From Acetobacter malorum (GTDB lineage: Bacteria; Pseudomonadota; Alphaproteobacteria; Acetobacterales; Acetobacteraceae): a stretch of DNA of 64,000 nucleotides. The notes beneath the pieces are model-generated. The model did no database searches. It had not been told where the DNA came from and saw nothing but the letters and a program-made list of their open reading frames with translations. Both the position numbers and the translations under genes were made by a program. Positions 8,618-17,439 of this stretch are shown here, one piece after another. Numbering within the stretch: the stretch's first letter is position 1; the number at the start of each line of letters is the position of its first letter. The stretch is from positions 143,667-207,666 of the forward strand of contig NZ_JOPG01000007.1 of assembly GCF_002153605.1 (NCBI RefSeq), written 5' to 3'.

Positions 8618-8730
8618 GCCTGTATAAGTCTGGGATCTAAAGGGCTTATCAAGACGCTGTCAAGCTGTATTGTATCGGCCTGAGGTCTGGTAAAGCCAGT
8701 TCTTACCCCCTGTGTTGTGGAGAAGTGTTC

Positions 8731-9030
8731 TTGCTGTTTGTTCTGTTTTCAGTGTTGATGCGCCTGCTAGAGATTTATTGCTGGATCCTGATCCTGTCCT
8801 GCATTTTCATCAATCTCTGCCTGTTTGGCATTCTGGACAGCCGGAAACCGCTTGTCTGGAAAGTGGGGCTTTTCCTTAACCGGATGACAGAACCGGTGCT
8901 GGAGCCGGTGCGCCGGATTCTGCCGTCATTGGGGGGCGTGGATTTCAGCCCTATGGTTGTGCTGCTGGGCATCCAGTACGTGGTGCAGCCGGTGCTGGTC
9001 AGTCTGTTTAGAACCCTGATTTATCGCTGA
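8731..9030 (+). CDS. yggT: YggT family membrane protein
   Basis: A protein of about 99 residues with two hydrophobic blocks (roughly residues 2-30 and 68-95) separated by a polar loop. The motif EPVLEPVRRILPSLGGVDFSP is diagnostic of the YggT family, small inner-membrane proteins linked to osmotic stress and cell-division clusters. I favour the TTG at 8731, which has GGAG 8 nt upstream. GTG 8725 is only 2 nt from that site, and ATG 8758 would lose part of the first helix. Confidence 0.88.
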   Translation: MLFVLFSVLMRLLEIYCWILILSCIFINLCLFGILDSRKPLVWKVGLFLNRMTEPVLEPVRRILPSLGGVDFSPMVVLLGIQYVVQPVLVSLFRTLIYR

Positions 9031-9490
9031 GAGACCTTAAAAAAGATCAGGCAGCGGCCTTGTTGGCTTTAACAGCTTCAACAAGGCGCTGAAGGGGCAC
9101 CCAAAAGCCTACCACCGCTTACAGCTGTCAGCTCCAGTCGCCATCAAAGAGCGCACGTCACGGGCTAAAAGCTAAAGGCAGTTCATTAGTCTTATTTTTC
9201 AGACGGTTCTGCAAAGGGAAGGTCGTCTAAAGGTTATCGACACAGCCTGTACTGCTTATCCACAAGCTTACCCCCGCAGCCATCCGCAGAATCTGGGGAT
9301 AAGTGCAAAAGCCTGAAAAACAGGGAGAGGGGAAATGGAAAAAGGGTGTGTTTTCAGGCTGATAGTGCACGCAATACGGAGGCATGCAAAAAGGGCCTGA
9401 GCGCCGCACGTGCGTCAGAGTAATACAGCATACGCAATCTGAAACGGCCTAAACCGACACAGAAGCAGCTTTAAATTTTTAGGGAAAAAA
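9031..9490. other. 460-bp non-coding stretch between yggT and tRNA-Phe
   Basis: No convincing gene is present. On the minus strand a 15-codon open end (PLQRLVEAVKANK then stop) lies at about 9046-9110, but an in-frame stop occurs shortly upstream, so it may be a decayed gene remnant. The stretch also carries the 51-bp dispersed element at 9256-9306. Confidence 0.5.
9256..9306. repeat. 51-bp dispersed element with paired DnaA-box-like motifs, copy 1
   Basis: Begins with TTATCCACA, the consensus DnaA box, and ends with TGGGGATAA (inverse complement TTATCCCCA) followed by GTGC. It matches 30495-30545 at 46 of 51 positions by direct reading. It lies in non-coding DNA about 185 bp from the 3' end of tRNA-Phe. 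Function unknown. Confidence 0.7.
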
Positions 9491-9566
9491 TGGTGCCCAA
9501 GACCGGGATCGAACCAGTGACACTGCGATTTTCAGTCGCATGCTCTACCAACTGAGCTACTTGGGC
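9491..9566 (-). tRNA. tRNA-Phe (GAA)
   Basis: 76 nt including CCA. The acceptor GCCCAAG pairs with CTTGGGC, the D-arm is GCTC/GAGC, the anticodon stem TGCGA/TCGCA encloses CTGAAAA with anticodon GAA, and the T-loop is TTCGATC. It lies directly downstream of yacG, with a T-run just past the CCA. Confidence 0.96.
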
Positions 9567-9621
9567 ACCGCAGCCTTGCGGCGTGAGAGAGGATGTATCT
9601 CAGGAGGAAAGGGAGATCAAG

Positions 9622-9804
9622 TCACCTTTCGTCATTTATCTCAGGTTTTTCAAGATTCTCTTCATCAGCCGGTGGGCCGGGGATGCGATACTGCCCGGAA
9701 AACCAGCGTCCGAGGTCAATATCGGCACAGCGTTGGGAGCAGAAGGGGCGGGTGGCGGTCTGGGTTGGTGCGCCACAGACGGGGCAGGTGCTGTTTTTGC
9801 TCAT
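9622..9804 (-). CDS. yacG: DNA gyrase inhibitor YacG (zinc-binding)
   Basis: A 60-residue protein with the four zinc-binding cysteines CPVC and [13 protein letters not shown]. This is the YacG signature, in which the C-terminal tail extends into GyrB. In Escherichia coli YacG binds GyrB and blocks DNA binding. It overlaps the RNase G-like gene by 4 nt and is the last gene of infA-maf-rng-yacG, a common alphaproteobacterial order. Confidence 0.95.
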   Translation of the reverse strand: MSKNSTCPVCGAPTQTATRPFCSQRCADIDLGRWFSGQYRIPGPPADEENLEKPEINDER

Positions 9805-10886
9805 GCGTGTGTCGTCCAGAAAAAATCAGGCAGGGCAGGGTCAAGCCGGAGGCTCAGGGGCTTGCCGCGTTGAGAGATGCAGTCTGCCAGAGCCTGTGGG
9901 TCCTGTTCCAGTGCTGTAATAAGCCCCAGCCCACCATGCAGGACGGTTGCCTCCGTTTCCTGTGTGACAAGGTGGCGCAGTACAGCCAGCGCCTGCCCAT
10001 GCGGGGAGGAGAGCAGTTCTGGCAGGGACGGATGAATCCGCGCGCGCACCATCTCAACCAATCCCAGTGCGGTAATCCCAAGACAACGGGGACGAAGGGG
10101 GTCATCCTGTAGAGCCGCTTTGACAGGCTCCAGAAGCGCCTGCCGCTTGCGTGTGGCCAGTCCGGCAGGATCAATCAGAATCGCACCCGAGAGGTTGCGC
10201 AGGCGAATCTGGCGCATCAGAGCCGGAAGGGCATCCCGGTTCGCAGCAAATTGTGCTGTTTGTTTTGGCCAGCCCGTTTTAGCTGGCGGCGCATCCATAT
10301 CAATGGCCACCAGAGCAGGCGTTGGCGTAATACTGGCCTGCATGCCGCCGGGCAGGCTGACAAGCGGTTCTTCCAGCGCAGCGCAGGCGTGTGCAATCTC
10401 TTCCGGGAACGGCTGAAGTTCCTGCTGCCGGCGCGCGCGCAAAGCAACAGGGATACAGGCTGCCGCAGCCGGAGAATCGACAACAAGCGTGGCATCCGAC
10501 CAGCGGGCCGCCAGACGGTCCAGTGGTGTGGGGCCTCGGCTGATCAGCCCCGGTTTGGCGGGCAGAGTCGCAGGGGCTTTTTCCGGCTTCAGCCGAACCC
10601 CTTTGCCACCCTGCGCAGCGCGCACCACGCGCACGGTGAGGGTTTGCCCTTCCGTGAGGGTGTCTGAGCCTTTCTGGTCGGGCAGGAAGCCGCTTGCGCC
10701 CCCTCCGAGATCCACAAAGGCACCGCCCATACCGGGCGCATGCGCACTGATGCGGCCAAGATAGATATCATCCACGCCATCAGGCGCTGCCGGACGCCAG
10801 AGTGCGTAATCAAGCAGGGTGTCGTCTTGTGTTACGGCAATGCGCAGTTCGCCGGGATAGGTGGCGAGGCGCAGATACACGCTCAC
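9801..10886 (-). CDS. small RNase E/G family protein
   Basis: A 361-residue member of the RNase E/G family, much shorter than typical RNase G (about 490). An S1-like N-terminal segment ([21 protein letters not shown]) is present. The two aspartates that bind the catalytic Mg appear to be kept, in VAIDMDA and ILIDPAG. However, the surrounding motifs (INSxxxT, IDFIDM, RQRL) are heavily changed and the CPxCxG zinc-link is absent. It overlaps maf and yacG by 4 nt each. It may be a dimerisation-deficient or specialised nuclease; the full-length RNase E is 4 kb away (14003-16969). Confidence 0.8.
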   Translation of the reverse strand: MSVYLRLATYPGELRIAVTQDDTLLDYALWRPAAPDGVDDIYLGRISAHAPGMGGAFVDLGGGASGFLPDQKGSDTLTEGQTLTVRVVRAAQGGKGVRLKPEKAPATLPAKPGLISRGPTPLDRLAARWSDATLVVDSPAAAACIPVALRARRQQELQPFPEEIAHACAALEEPLVSLPGGMQASITPTPALVAIDMDAPPAKTGWPKQTAQFAANRDALPALMRQIRLRNLSGAILIDPAGLATRKRQALLEPVKAALQDDPLRPRCLGITALGLVEMVRARIHPSLPELLSSPHGQALAVLRHLVTQETEATVLHGGLGLITALEQDPQALADCISQRGKPLSLRLDPALPDFFWTTHA

Positions 10887-11515
10887 GCCAGCCAGTGGCC
10901 CGGCTGGCCACGCAAAAGCTGGGCCGTTTCAAACAAGGGCAGGCCAATAACGGCGGAGGCGCTGCCGGAGACAAAACGGATAAAGGCCGCAGCATGGCCT
11001 TGCAGCGCGTAACCGCCCGCCTTGCCTTGCCAGTCACCCTGGTCCAGCAGACTTTCGATCTGATGAGATGTCATGCGGGAGAACGTGACAGCCGTTTCCA
11101 CAACCCGTTCGGCCCGATGGCCGTCCGGCCAGCCAGCAGAGGGGACTACGGAAAGAGCAGTCAGCACCGTATGACGGCGGCCGGAAAGCTGTTCCAGACA
11201 GGCGCGCGCGGTCTCACGGTTTTCTGCTTTAGGCAGAATACGTCGCCCAAGGGCAACAACCGTGTCTGCTCCCAGCACCAGAGCGGGTTCGCTCAGGCTG
11301 GCCGCAACCACATTCGCTTTTTCCATGGCCATGCGGCGCACGTAGGGGCGCGGCAGTTCTGTCCGGGCTGGGGTTTCATCAATATCAGCAGGGAGAACGC
11401 GGTCTGGCACCAGCCCGACCTGACGCAAAAGGTCAAGCCTGCGGGGCGACGCGGACGCCAGCACAAAGTGAGGGCGGCCTCCGTTCTCCGTGCCATCCGG
11501 CCCGGATTCTGCCAT
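10883..11515 (-). CDS. maf: Maf family nucleotide pyrophosphatase
   Basis: A protein of about 210 residues. FVLASASPRRLDLL is the Maf phosphate-binding signature, followed by VLGADTVV and GDWQGKAGGYALQG. Maf/YhdE proteins hydrolyse non-canonical or excess nucleoside triphosphates such as dTTP, UTP and modified forms, and influence septation. The start at 11515 is chosen because it lies 4 nt after the infA stop; a longer frame from 11560 would overlap infA by 41 nt. It overlaps the RNase G-like gene by 4 nt. Confidence 0.93.
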   Translation of the reverse strand: MAESGPDGTENGGRPHFVLASASPRRLDLLRQVGLVPDRVLPADIDETPARTELPRPYVRRMAMEKANVVAASLSEPALVLGADTVVALGRRILPKAENRETARACLEQLSGRRHTVLTALSVVPSAGWPDGHRAERVVETAVTFSRMTSHQIESLLDQGDWQGKAGGYALQGHAAAFIRFVSGSASAVIGLPLFETAQLLRGQPGHWLA

Positions 11516-11519
11516 CGTC

Positions 11520-11738
11520 TTACTTGAAGCGGAAGGTAATACGACCTTTGGACAGGTCATACGGTGTCATTTCGACATTCACCCGGTCACCAGCCAGAAC
11601 ACGAATACGGTTCTTGCGCATTTTGCCGCTGGTATGGGCCAGAATCATATGTTCGTTGTCGAGTTTCACCCGGAACATCGCGTTGGGCAGCAGTTCTGTA
11701 ACCGTGCCGCTGAATTCAATCATGTCTTCTTTAGACAT
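11520..11738 (-). CDS. infA: translation initiation factor IF-1
   Basis: A 72-residue S1/OB-fold protein that occupies the ribosomal A site during initiation. [22 protein letters not shown] and the [20 protein letters not shown] core are near-universal IF-1 sequence. A GAAGGA Shine-Dalgarno is present upstream. It is the first gene of the infA-maf-rng-yacG unit, 70 bp after hisD. Confidence 0.98.
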   Translation of the reverse strand: MSKEDMIEFSGTVTELLPNAMFRVKLDNEHMILAHTSGKMRKNRIRVLAGDRVNVEMTPYDLSKGRITFRFK

Positions 11739-11808
11739 GGCGTCCTTCGTTCATTTTTAAGCCTCGTTATGGTTGGATGTGCAGATATGGGTGAGGGAGC
11801 CGGTTCGG

Positions 11809-13122
11809 TCAAGCGTTAGGCGTGGTTTGGTCTAACGCATCAAGCCGGGCAGAGATGCTCAGCGCATGGGCTTCCAGCCCTTCGGCCTGTGCCAGAGCCA
11901 CCCCGGCAGGGCCAATACGGCGCAGGGTATCCGGGCCACCGGCCAGGAAGGTTGTCCGTTTCATAAAGTCAAAAACAGACAGGCCGGATGCAAAGCGGGC
12001 TGTGCGGGAGGTCGGCAGAACATGGTTCGGGCCACCCACGTAATCCCCCACGGCTTCCGGGCAGAAGCGGCCAAGGAAAACCGCGCCCGCGTGCCGTACA
12101 TGGGCAAACAGAGCTTCCGGATCATCCACCATCAGCTCCAGATGTTCCGGGGCCAGACGGTTAGCCAGAGCCACCGCTTCTTCCAGATCTTTGACGACCA
12201 GAACCGCGCCGTTCCGCTCCCAGCTTGCGCCGGCAATGGCGGTGCGGGTCAGGGTTTTCAGCTCGGTTGCGACGGCTTCCGTCACTTTGTCGGCAAAAGC
12301 TGCATCCGGCGTGATGAGTGTCGCCTGAGCCAGTTCATCATGCTCGGCCTGTGCCAGCAGATCCAGCGCAATCAGGCGTGGGTCTGTGGCCGAATCGGCA
12401 ATCACCACCACGTCGGACGGACCGGCAATGCTGTCGATGCCCACATGGCCAAATACCTGCCGTTTGGCTTCCGCCACAAAGGCGTTGCCGGGGCCAACAA
12501 TGCGGTCCACCGGGCGGATGGTCTGAGTGCCAAATGCCATGGCCCCCACAGCCTGCGCGCCACCAATCCGGTAGATTTCCGTCACACCGGCCCGATGCGC
12601 TGCTGCCAGCACCAGCGGGTTAATCACGCCATCCGGGGTGGGCACGCACATGGCCAGCCGCTGCACGCCAGCCACACGGGCGGGGATGGCGTTCATCAGC
12701 ACGGAGGAGGGGTAGGCCGCTTTCCCGCCGGGTACATACAGCCCAACGGCATCCAGCGCTATCCAGCGCATGCCCAGCGTCATGCCAACATCATCCGTAT
12801 AACGGACGTTCGACGGCATCTGGGCTTTGTGGAAGGATTCAATGCGTGTGGCGGCAACATCCAGAGCCGCCATCAACTCCGGGCTGACCTGTGTACAGGC
12901 TTTGGCAATTTCATCCGCCGTAAAGGCGAGCTGAGCCGGGGTAAGCGGCAGGCGATCAAACTTCTCGGTCAGTGCGCACAGGGTGGCATCCCCATCCCGG
13001 CGCACAGAGGCCAGAATCTCCGCAACCGGTTTGTGAACTTCCTGCCCCTGCTCTTCACGGGCTGTCAGAAGCGAGGCAAAGCTGGCCTCAAAACCGGGGT
13101 CGCGTGTGTCTAACCGTTTCAT
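11809..13122 (-). CDS. hisD: histidinol dehydrogenase HisD
   Basis: A 437-residue zinc enzyme that oxidises histidinol to histidine with NAD in the last two steps of histidine synthesis. Family motifs are YVPGGKAAYPSSVLMNAIPA, IVGPGNAFVAEAKR, IDSIAGPSDVVVIAD and the AEHDELAQATLIT segment carrying the active-site acid and zinc ligands. Full length. It overlaps hisG by 4 nt, so the two are translationally coupled. Confidence 0.97.
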   Translation of the reverse strand: MKRLDTRDPGFEASFASLLTAREEQGQEVHKPVAEILASVRRDGDATLCALTEKFDRLPLTPAQLAFTADEIAKACTQVSPELMAALDVAATRIESFHKAQMPSNVRYTDDVGMTLGMRWIALDAVGLYVPGGKAAYPSSVLMNAIPARVAGVQRLAMCVPTPDGVINPLVLAAAHRAGVTEIYRIGGAQAVGAMAFGTQTIRPVDRIVGPGNAFVAEAKRQVFGHVGIDSIAGPSDVVVIADSATDPRLIALDLLAQAEHDELAQATLITPDAAFADKVTEAVATELKTLTRTAIAGASWERNGAVLVVKDLEEAVALANRLAPEHLELMVDDPEALFAHVRHAGAVFLGRFCPEAVGDYVGGPNHVLPTSRTARFASGLSVFDFMKRTTFLAGGPDTLRRIGPAGVALAQAEGLEAHALSISARLDALDQTTPNA

Positions 13123-13868
13123 GAAGACTGCTCTGCCTTGATCTTTTGTGCGGCGGAAGGAGCGGCTTCCATCGCGCTACGAAAGCCGTTGATGATCGCA
13201 CCGATTTCTTCCGGACGGGTTTTCAGGGCCGTACGGTTTACAATCAGCCGACTGGTAATGGGGGTAATCGTTTCCACTTCCCGCAGGCCGTTGGCGCGCA
13301 GGGTAGAACCAGTATCCACCAGATCTACAATCAGGCGGGAAAGGCCCAGCATCGGGGCCAGCTCCATTGCGCCATGCAAATGCACGATATTGGCGTTAAT
13401 GCCGCGTGCAGCAAAAAAGCGACGGGTTATGGCGGGGTATTTGGTTGCAACGCGGACCTCAGACCACCGCGCCCATTCCTGCGGGTCATGCGGCAGGCTG
13501 GCAGGCTGAGCCACGGACACGCGGCAGCCACCAATGCCCAGATCCAGCGGGGCATAAATTTCCGGGTAGTCGAATTCCATCAGCACATCTGCGCCGCAAA
13601 TGCCGACATGCGCGCCACCGGAGGCCACAAAGGTGGCCACATCAAACGAGCGGACGCGCACAACATCCAGATTAGGGTTCTGAGTTGGGAAGCGCAGCTT
13701 GCGGCTGTCATCGCCCAGACAATCGGGGGAGGGAGCCATACCCGCTTTATCAAGAAGCGGTGTAACGGCTTTCAGGATCCGCCCTTTAGGCAGAGCCAGA
13801 ACCAGAGGGCCCCGCTCCTGCGCTCCGGAAGAACGCTCGGGCTGAAGATCTGGCTGGGGCACGGTCAT
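13119..13868 (-). CDS. hisG: ATP phosphoribosyltransferase catalytic subunit HisG (short form)
   Basis: A 249-residue enzyme for the first step of histidine synthesis. LALPKGRILKAVTPLL opens the catalytic fold, and VDLVDTGSTLRANGL is the PRPP-binding loop. It lacks the C-terminal histidine-sensing domain of long HisG, so it belongs to the short form that works with the regulatory subunit HisZ, which is not in this window. It precedes hisD with a 4-nt overlap. Confidence 0.96.
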   Translation of the reverse strand: MTVPQPDLQPERSSGAQERGPLVLALPKGRILKAVTPLLDKAGMAPSPDCLGDDSRKLRFPTQNPNLDVVRVRSFDVATFVASGGAHVGICGADVLMEFDYPEIYAPLDLGIGGCRVSVAQPASLPHDPQEWARWSEVRVATKYPAITRRFFAARGINANIVHLHGAMELAPMLGLSRLIVDLVDTGSTLRANGLREVETITPITSRLIVNRTALKTRPEEIGAIINGFRSAMEAAPSAAQKIKAEQSS

Positions 13869-14002
13869 GAAAACTCCGGTGGGGCGGGCAGGTCTGTCTT
13901 ACGAAGGCCTTACCTACCATACGTGGCCAAAGGCCAAAAGAGGCAGGAAGCAGTTAGGGGGCAGGTGTAAACACCCGCCCCATTATTAGCAGTCCTGCTT
14001 TT

Positions 14003-16969
14003 TTAGCGGCGCCACCACCCCGTGCGGCGCTTTGGGGCAGGCTTTTCGTCATCAATGACGATCGGCTGCACGATGGACGCATCCGGTGCGTCCTCTTTGG
14101 CAGGTTCCTTTTCAGCGCTGGTGCCCTGAGCTTCAGCCGGGGCACTCTTGCTCGTTGCCGTCGTGCTTTTGGCTGCAGCCCGACGGCGTCGCGGCGCAGG
14201 TTTTTCCGCAGCCGGTTCTGCCGTTTCTTCCTGCGGTGCTGCGGTCGAAGCGTCTTCCGTTGCTGCCGCAGTTTTCCGACGCGTGGTTGCGCGGCGGCGT
14301 GTGCGGGGCTTGGGTTCTTCTTCCGGTGCAGCGTCGGCTGCCGTGGTGGCAGGAGCATCGGCGTCCTGAGCAGGCGCTTCAACGTCCGCCGTTGCCTCAG
14401 CCTTTTTCCGCGTAGTGCGGCGGCGGCGCGGTTTGGGAGCCCCTTCCTCCGCAACAGCGGCTTCAGCAGCAGGAGCAGCTTCCGTCACGACGTCTGCCTG
14501 AGCAGGAGCGGCCTGCTCAGCGTCGGCCACAACCGGAGTTTCTTCCGCTACAGGAGCCGCTTTGCGACGACGACCCGGGCGCTTGCGGGCTGGTTTGGCC
14601 TCAGCCGCCGGCGTGTCTTCTGCTGGAACTTCCACCTCTTTCGGCGTTTCTGCCACAGCAGGTGCTGCCACCGGCTCTGCCTTGGCAGGTTCCGGTTTTG
14701 CCGCAGCTTTGGAGGCCTTCGCCTTTTCTGCTTCAGCTGCTTCCATGGTGGAGTTTTCGATCAGATCGAAAATATCCAGGCTGCCACCAAACGGGTTCGC
14801 CGGGGTGGGGCCCTGCCATGTCGGGCGGCGCGGCTGCGGAGCCGGACCTTCCGCAATAGCAACCCGGATTTCCGGTGTTTCCGTTTCTGTCGGACGCACG
14901 CGGGAATGGCGGGTGCGACGACGACCGGGGATCAGATTACCTTCGGCCTCGGCAGGCGTTGCGGCAGGAGCACGCTCTTCGGTCGCTGGCGTCTGAGCTG
15001 TTGCAGCTGTCTGGTCCTGTGTTGACCCGTTCTCTTCACGGTTCCCGTTGCCACGACGGCGACGACGACGACGGCGACGACGGGGTTCTTCTTCCCCGGT
15101 GTTGGTTTCGGCAGCAGCAGCCGGAACTTCAGCGCGTGGCGTCGTGTCCTGTGCCACAACCGGCGTTGCATCTTCCGGAGTGACGTCCACTACGGCATTT
15201 TCAACCGGTGGCAGAGGCGCATGGTTGCGGTTCGCCTTGGGCGGCTGGCGGCGTTCAATGCGAATTTCCGGCACAGGCAGCGTAGCGTCGGCTTCAAACA
15301 GAATTTCCATCTGATGCCGCTGCTCGATTTCAGCCAGCCAGTCGCGCTTGTTGTTCAGCACATAGAACGCAATTTCTGCGGCAACATGCACGGTAATGGC
15401 AGAAGCACGACGGCGTGCGCCTTCTTCTTCCACCGCACGCAGCACATGCAGCGCAGAGCTTTCAATGCCACGCACCATACCGGTGCCCTGACAGTGTGGG
15501 CAGGGCGTAAACGCAGCTTCTGCCACGGAAGGCCGCAGCCGCTGGCGCGACATTTCCAGCAGACCAAAGTGGGAGATTGATCCCATCTGGATCCGCGCCC
15601 GGTCATGGCGCAGCGCATCTTTCAGGCGGCGTTCAATCGCGCTGTTGTGGCGGCGGGATTCCATGTCAATAAAGTCAATGACAATTAACCCGGCCAGATC
15701 GCGCAGCCGGAGCTGGCGGGCTACTTCATCTGCTGCTTCCTGATTGGTGCGGAAGGCAGTTTCTTCAATATTGCGCTGGCTGGTCGCTTTGCCGGAGTTC
15801 ACGTCAATGGCGACCAGAGCTTCCGTCTGGTTGATCACCAGATAACCACCGGAGCGCAGAGACACGACCGGGGAGAGCATCGCGTCCAGATGCCCTTCCA
15901 CATGATAGTGTGTGAAGAGCGGCTGGCTTTCCTTGTTCCACAACCGGACTTTTTCCGCGTGCTGCGGCATGAGCATGCGCATGAAGTCGCGCGCGGCTTT
16001 CCAGCCATGCTCGCCATCCACCAGAATTTCGCTGACTTCGCGCGTGTACACATCGCGGATGGCACGTTTGACGAGACTTGCTTCCTCGTAAATCAGAGCC
16101 GGTGCGACGGACTGCATCGTCAGGTCACGGATATCGTCCCACAGATGGAGCAGATATTCGCAATCGCGGGTAATTTCCGGGCCCGGACGCTGCGCGCCTG
16201 CCGTGCGGACAATCATGGCCATGCCACGCGGCAGATTGAGGCCGGAGATGATGTCGCGCAGGCGGCGGCGGTCAGGCACGGATGTAATCTTGCGGGAGAC
16301 ACCACCACCACGCAGGGCGTTGGGCATCAGCACACAGTAGCGTCCGGCAAGGGAGACATACGTGGTCAGGGCTGCGCCCTTGTTGCCACGTTCTTCCTTA
16401 ACGACCTGCACCAGCAGAACCTGCCGGCGGCGAATAACTTCCTGAATGCGGTAGTTACGCAGGAAACGGGCAATGCGCTTCTGGATCAGCGCTTCTTCGC
16501 CCGTGTCGGTTTCACCGCCAACATAGTCAGGCGTATCATTCCGGCGGGAGGGACGGCGGCCTTCGTCGTCGCTGGCGGACTCGTCAGCGTCAGAGCTGGT
16601 GTCCTCATCGTCAGCGGCGGAAGCCTGCGCGTCGGTTTCGTCCTCGTCGGACTCGGATTCGCCTGCGTCAATCAGGTTTTCTTCTTCAGCCTGCAGAGCG
16701 AGAAGCTTTTCCCGGTCGGCAACCGGAATCTGATAGTAGTCAGGGTGGATTTCGCTGAACGCCAGAAACCCGTGGCGGTTGCCACCATACTCGACAAAAG
16801 CAGCCTGAAGGCTGGGCTCTACGCGAACAACGCGGGCAAGATAGATGTTCCCTTTGAGCTGCTTTTTGGAGGCAGCTTCAACATCGTAATCTTCAAGTCT
16901 GTTTCCATCCATAACGACAACGCGCGTTTCTTCCGCGTGCGTCGCATCGATCAGCATACGCTTTGACAT
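14003..16969 (-). CDS. rne: ribonuclease E
   Basis: A 988-residue endoribonuclease and degradosome scaffold. The N-terminal half has an S1 domain interrupted by a long acidic, Ser/Asp/Glu-rich insert (about residues 97-150), then the catalytic core with VAIDVNSGKAT and IVIDFIDM (the two Mg-binding aspartates) and the zinc-link CPHCQG. The C-terminal third is low-complexity Ala/Pro/Glu with repeated Arg-rich blocks (PRRRRTTRKK, PRTRRRATTRR, APRRRRAAAK), fitting an unstructured RNA- and partner-binding tail. It ends in TGWWRR. It has a long leader (16970-17439), which in other bacteria allows autoregulation. Confidence 0.95.
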   Translation of the reverse strand: MSKRMLIDATHAEETRVVVMDGNRLEDYDVEAASKKQLKGNIYLARVVRVEPSLQAAFVEYGGNRHGFLAFSEIHPDYYQIPVADREKLLALQAEEENLIDAGESESDEDETDAQASAADDEDTSSDADESASDDEGRRPSRRNDTPDYVGGETDTGEEALIQKRIARFLRNYRIQEVIRRRQVLLVQVVKEERGNKGAALTTYVSLAGRYCVLMPNALRGGGVSRKITSVPDRRRLRDIISGLNLPRGMAMIVRTAGAQRPGPEITRDCEYLLHLWDDIRDLTMQSVAPALIYEEASLVKRAIRDVYTREVSEILVDGEHGWKAARDFMRMLMPQHAEKVRLWNKESQPLFTHYHVEGHLDAMLSPVVSLRSGGYLVINQTEALVAIDVNSGKATSQRNIEETAFRTNQEAADEVARQLRLRDLAGLIVIDFIDMESRRHNSAIERRLKDALRHDRARIQMGSISHFGLLEMSRQRLRPSVAEAAFTPCPHCQGTGMVRGIESSALHVLRAVEEEGARRRASAITVHVAAEIAFYVLNNKRDWLAEIEQRHQMEILFEADATLPVPEIRIERRQPPKANRNHAPLPPVENAVVDVTPEDATPVVAQDTTPRAEVPAAAAETNTGEEEPRRRRRRRRRRGNGNREENGSTQDQTAATAQTPATEERAPAATPAEAEGNLIPGRRRTRHSRVRPTETETPEIRVAIAEGPAPQPRRPTWQGPTPANPFGGSLDIFDLIENSTMEAAEAEKAKASKAAAKPEPAKAEPVAAPAVAETPKEVEVPAEDTPAAEAKPARKRPGRRRKAAPVAEETPVVADAEQAAPAQADVVTEAAPAAEAAVAEEGAPKPRRRRTTRKKAEATADVEAPAQDADAPATTAADAAPEEEPKPRTRRRATTRRKTAAATEDASTAAPQEETAEPAAEKPAPRRRRAAAKSTTATSKSAPAEAQGTSAEKEPAKEDAPDASIVQPIVIDDEKPAPKRRTGWWRR

Positions 16970-17439
16970 AAAAAGAAAAACTCCGGCGTGCCGGTGGCCG
17001 GCCTATCCGGTGGAGCCGTCTGAACGGCTGGACACGGGAGGGGGACGCTTCCGACAGGCATAGGTCTGTACGTGTGAGAAAATGAGAGGCGGATGTCAGG
17101 CCAGGCGCTGAGGTGACAGCAGAGGCGCGGAAACAGGATGCTGTCTCCGGTCTGGTCATGCACTCCAAGATCGTGGCCCTGACGATAGTCATGTATCCTT
17201 CAACCAATGTTTCCTGCTCCCATCTGCGCTGGGCGGCGGTTAAACGCCAGCCGCGCCTTTAAACCCTAAAGGAGCGGAAACAGGATGCATGACGGGCAAT
17301 CCTGCCTTGAGCCATGCTTGCCGACCATGACCCAAACAGCAACAAACCGCAAGCCATTCGGTATAACTGTTTTGTATCTCTCTGGCCTTGACACGGTTTC
17401 GACATTATCTGTGTGCAGGATCGCCCCAATTAGAGAAGT
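16970..17439. promoter_or_regulatory. 470-bp divergent region between rne and the amidase gene
   Basis: No gene is visible. On the rne side this is the place for a long 5' leader. A 15-bp direct repeat GCGGAAACAGGATGC occurs at 17127-17141 and 17274-17288. A GGCG/CGCC hairpin lies between them near 17233-17246. A TTGACA hexamer at 17388-17393 could be the -35 of the amidase promoter, but no good -10 is at the right spacing. Confidence 0.45.

Noticed and set aside
11866..13113. Long antisense frame (415 codons) opposite hisD
   Set aside because: It mirrors hisD codon structure in a GC-rich genome, is rich in His/Gln/Gly without domain pattern, and hisD is unquestionable.
13954..13984. Hairpin GGGGCAGGTG...CACCCGCCCC between hisG and rne as terminator of rne
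   Set aside because: On the minus strand the stem is followed by CTAACTGC, not by a T-run, and it has a mismatch; evidence is too weak.
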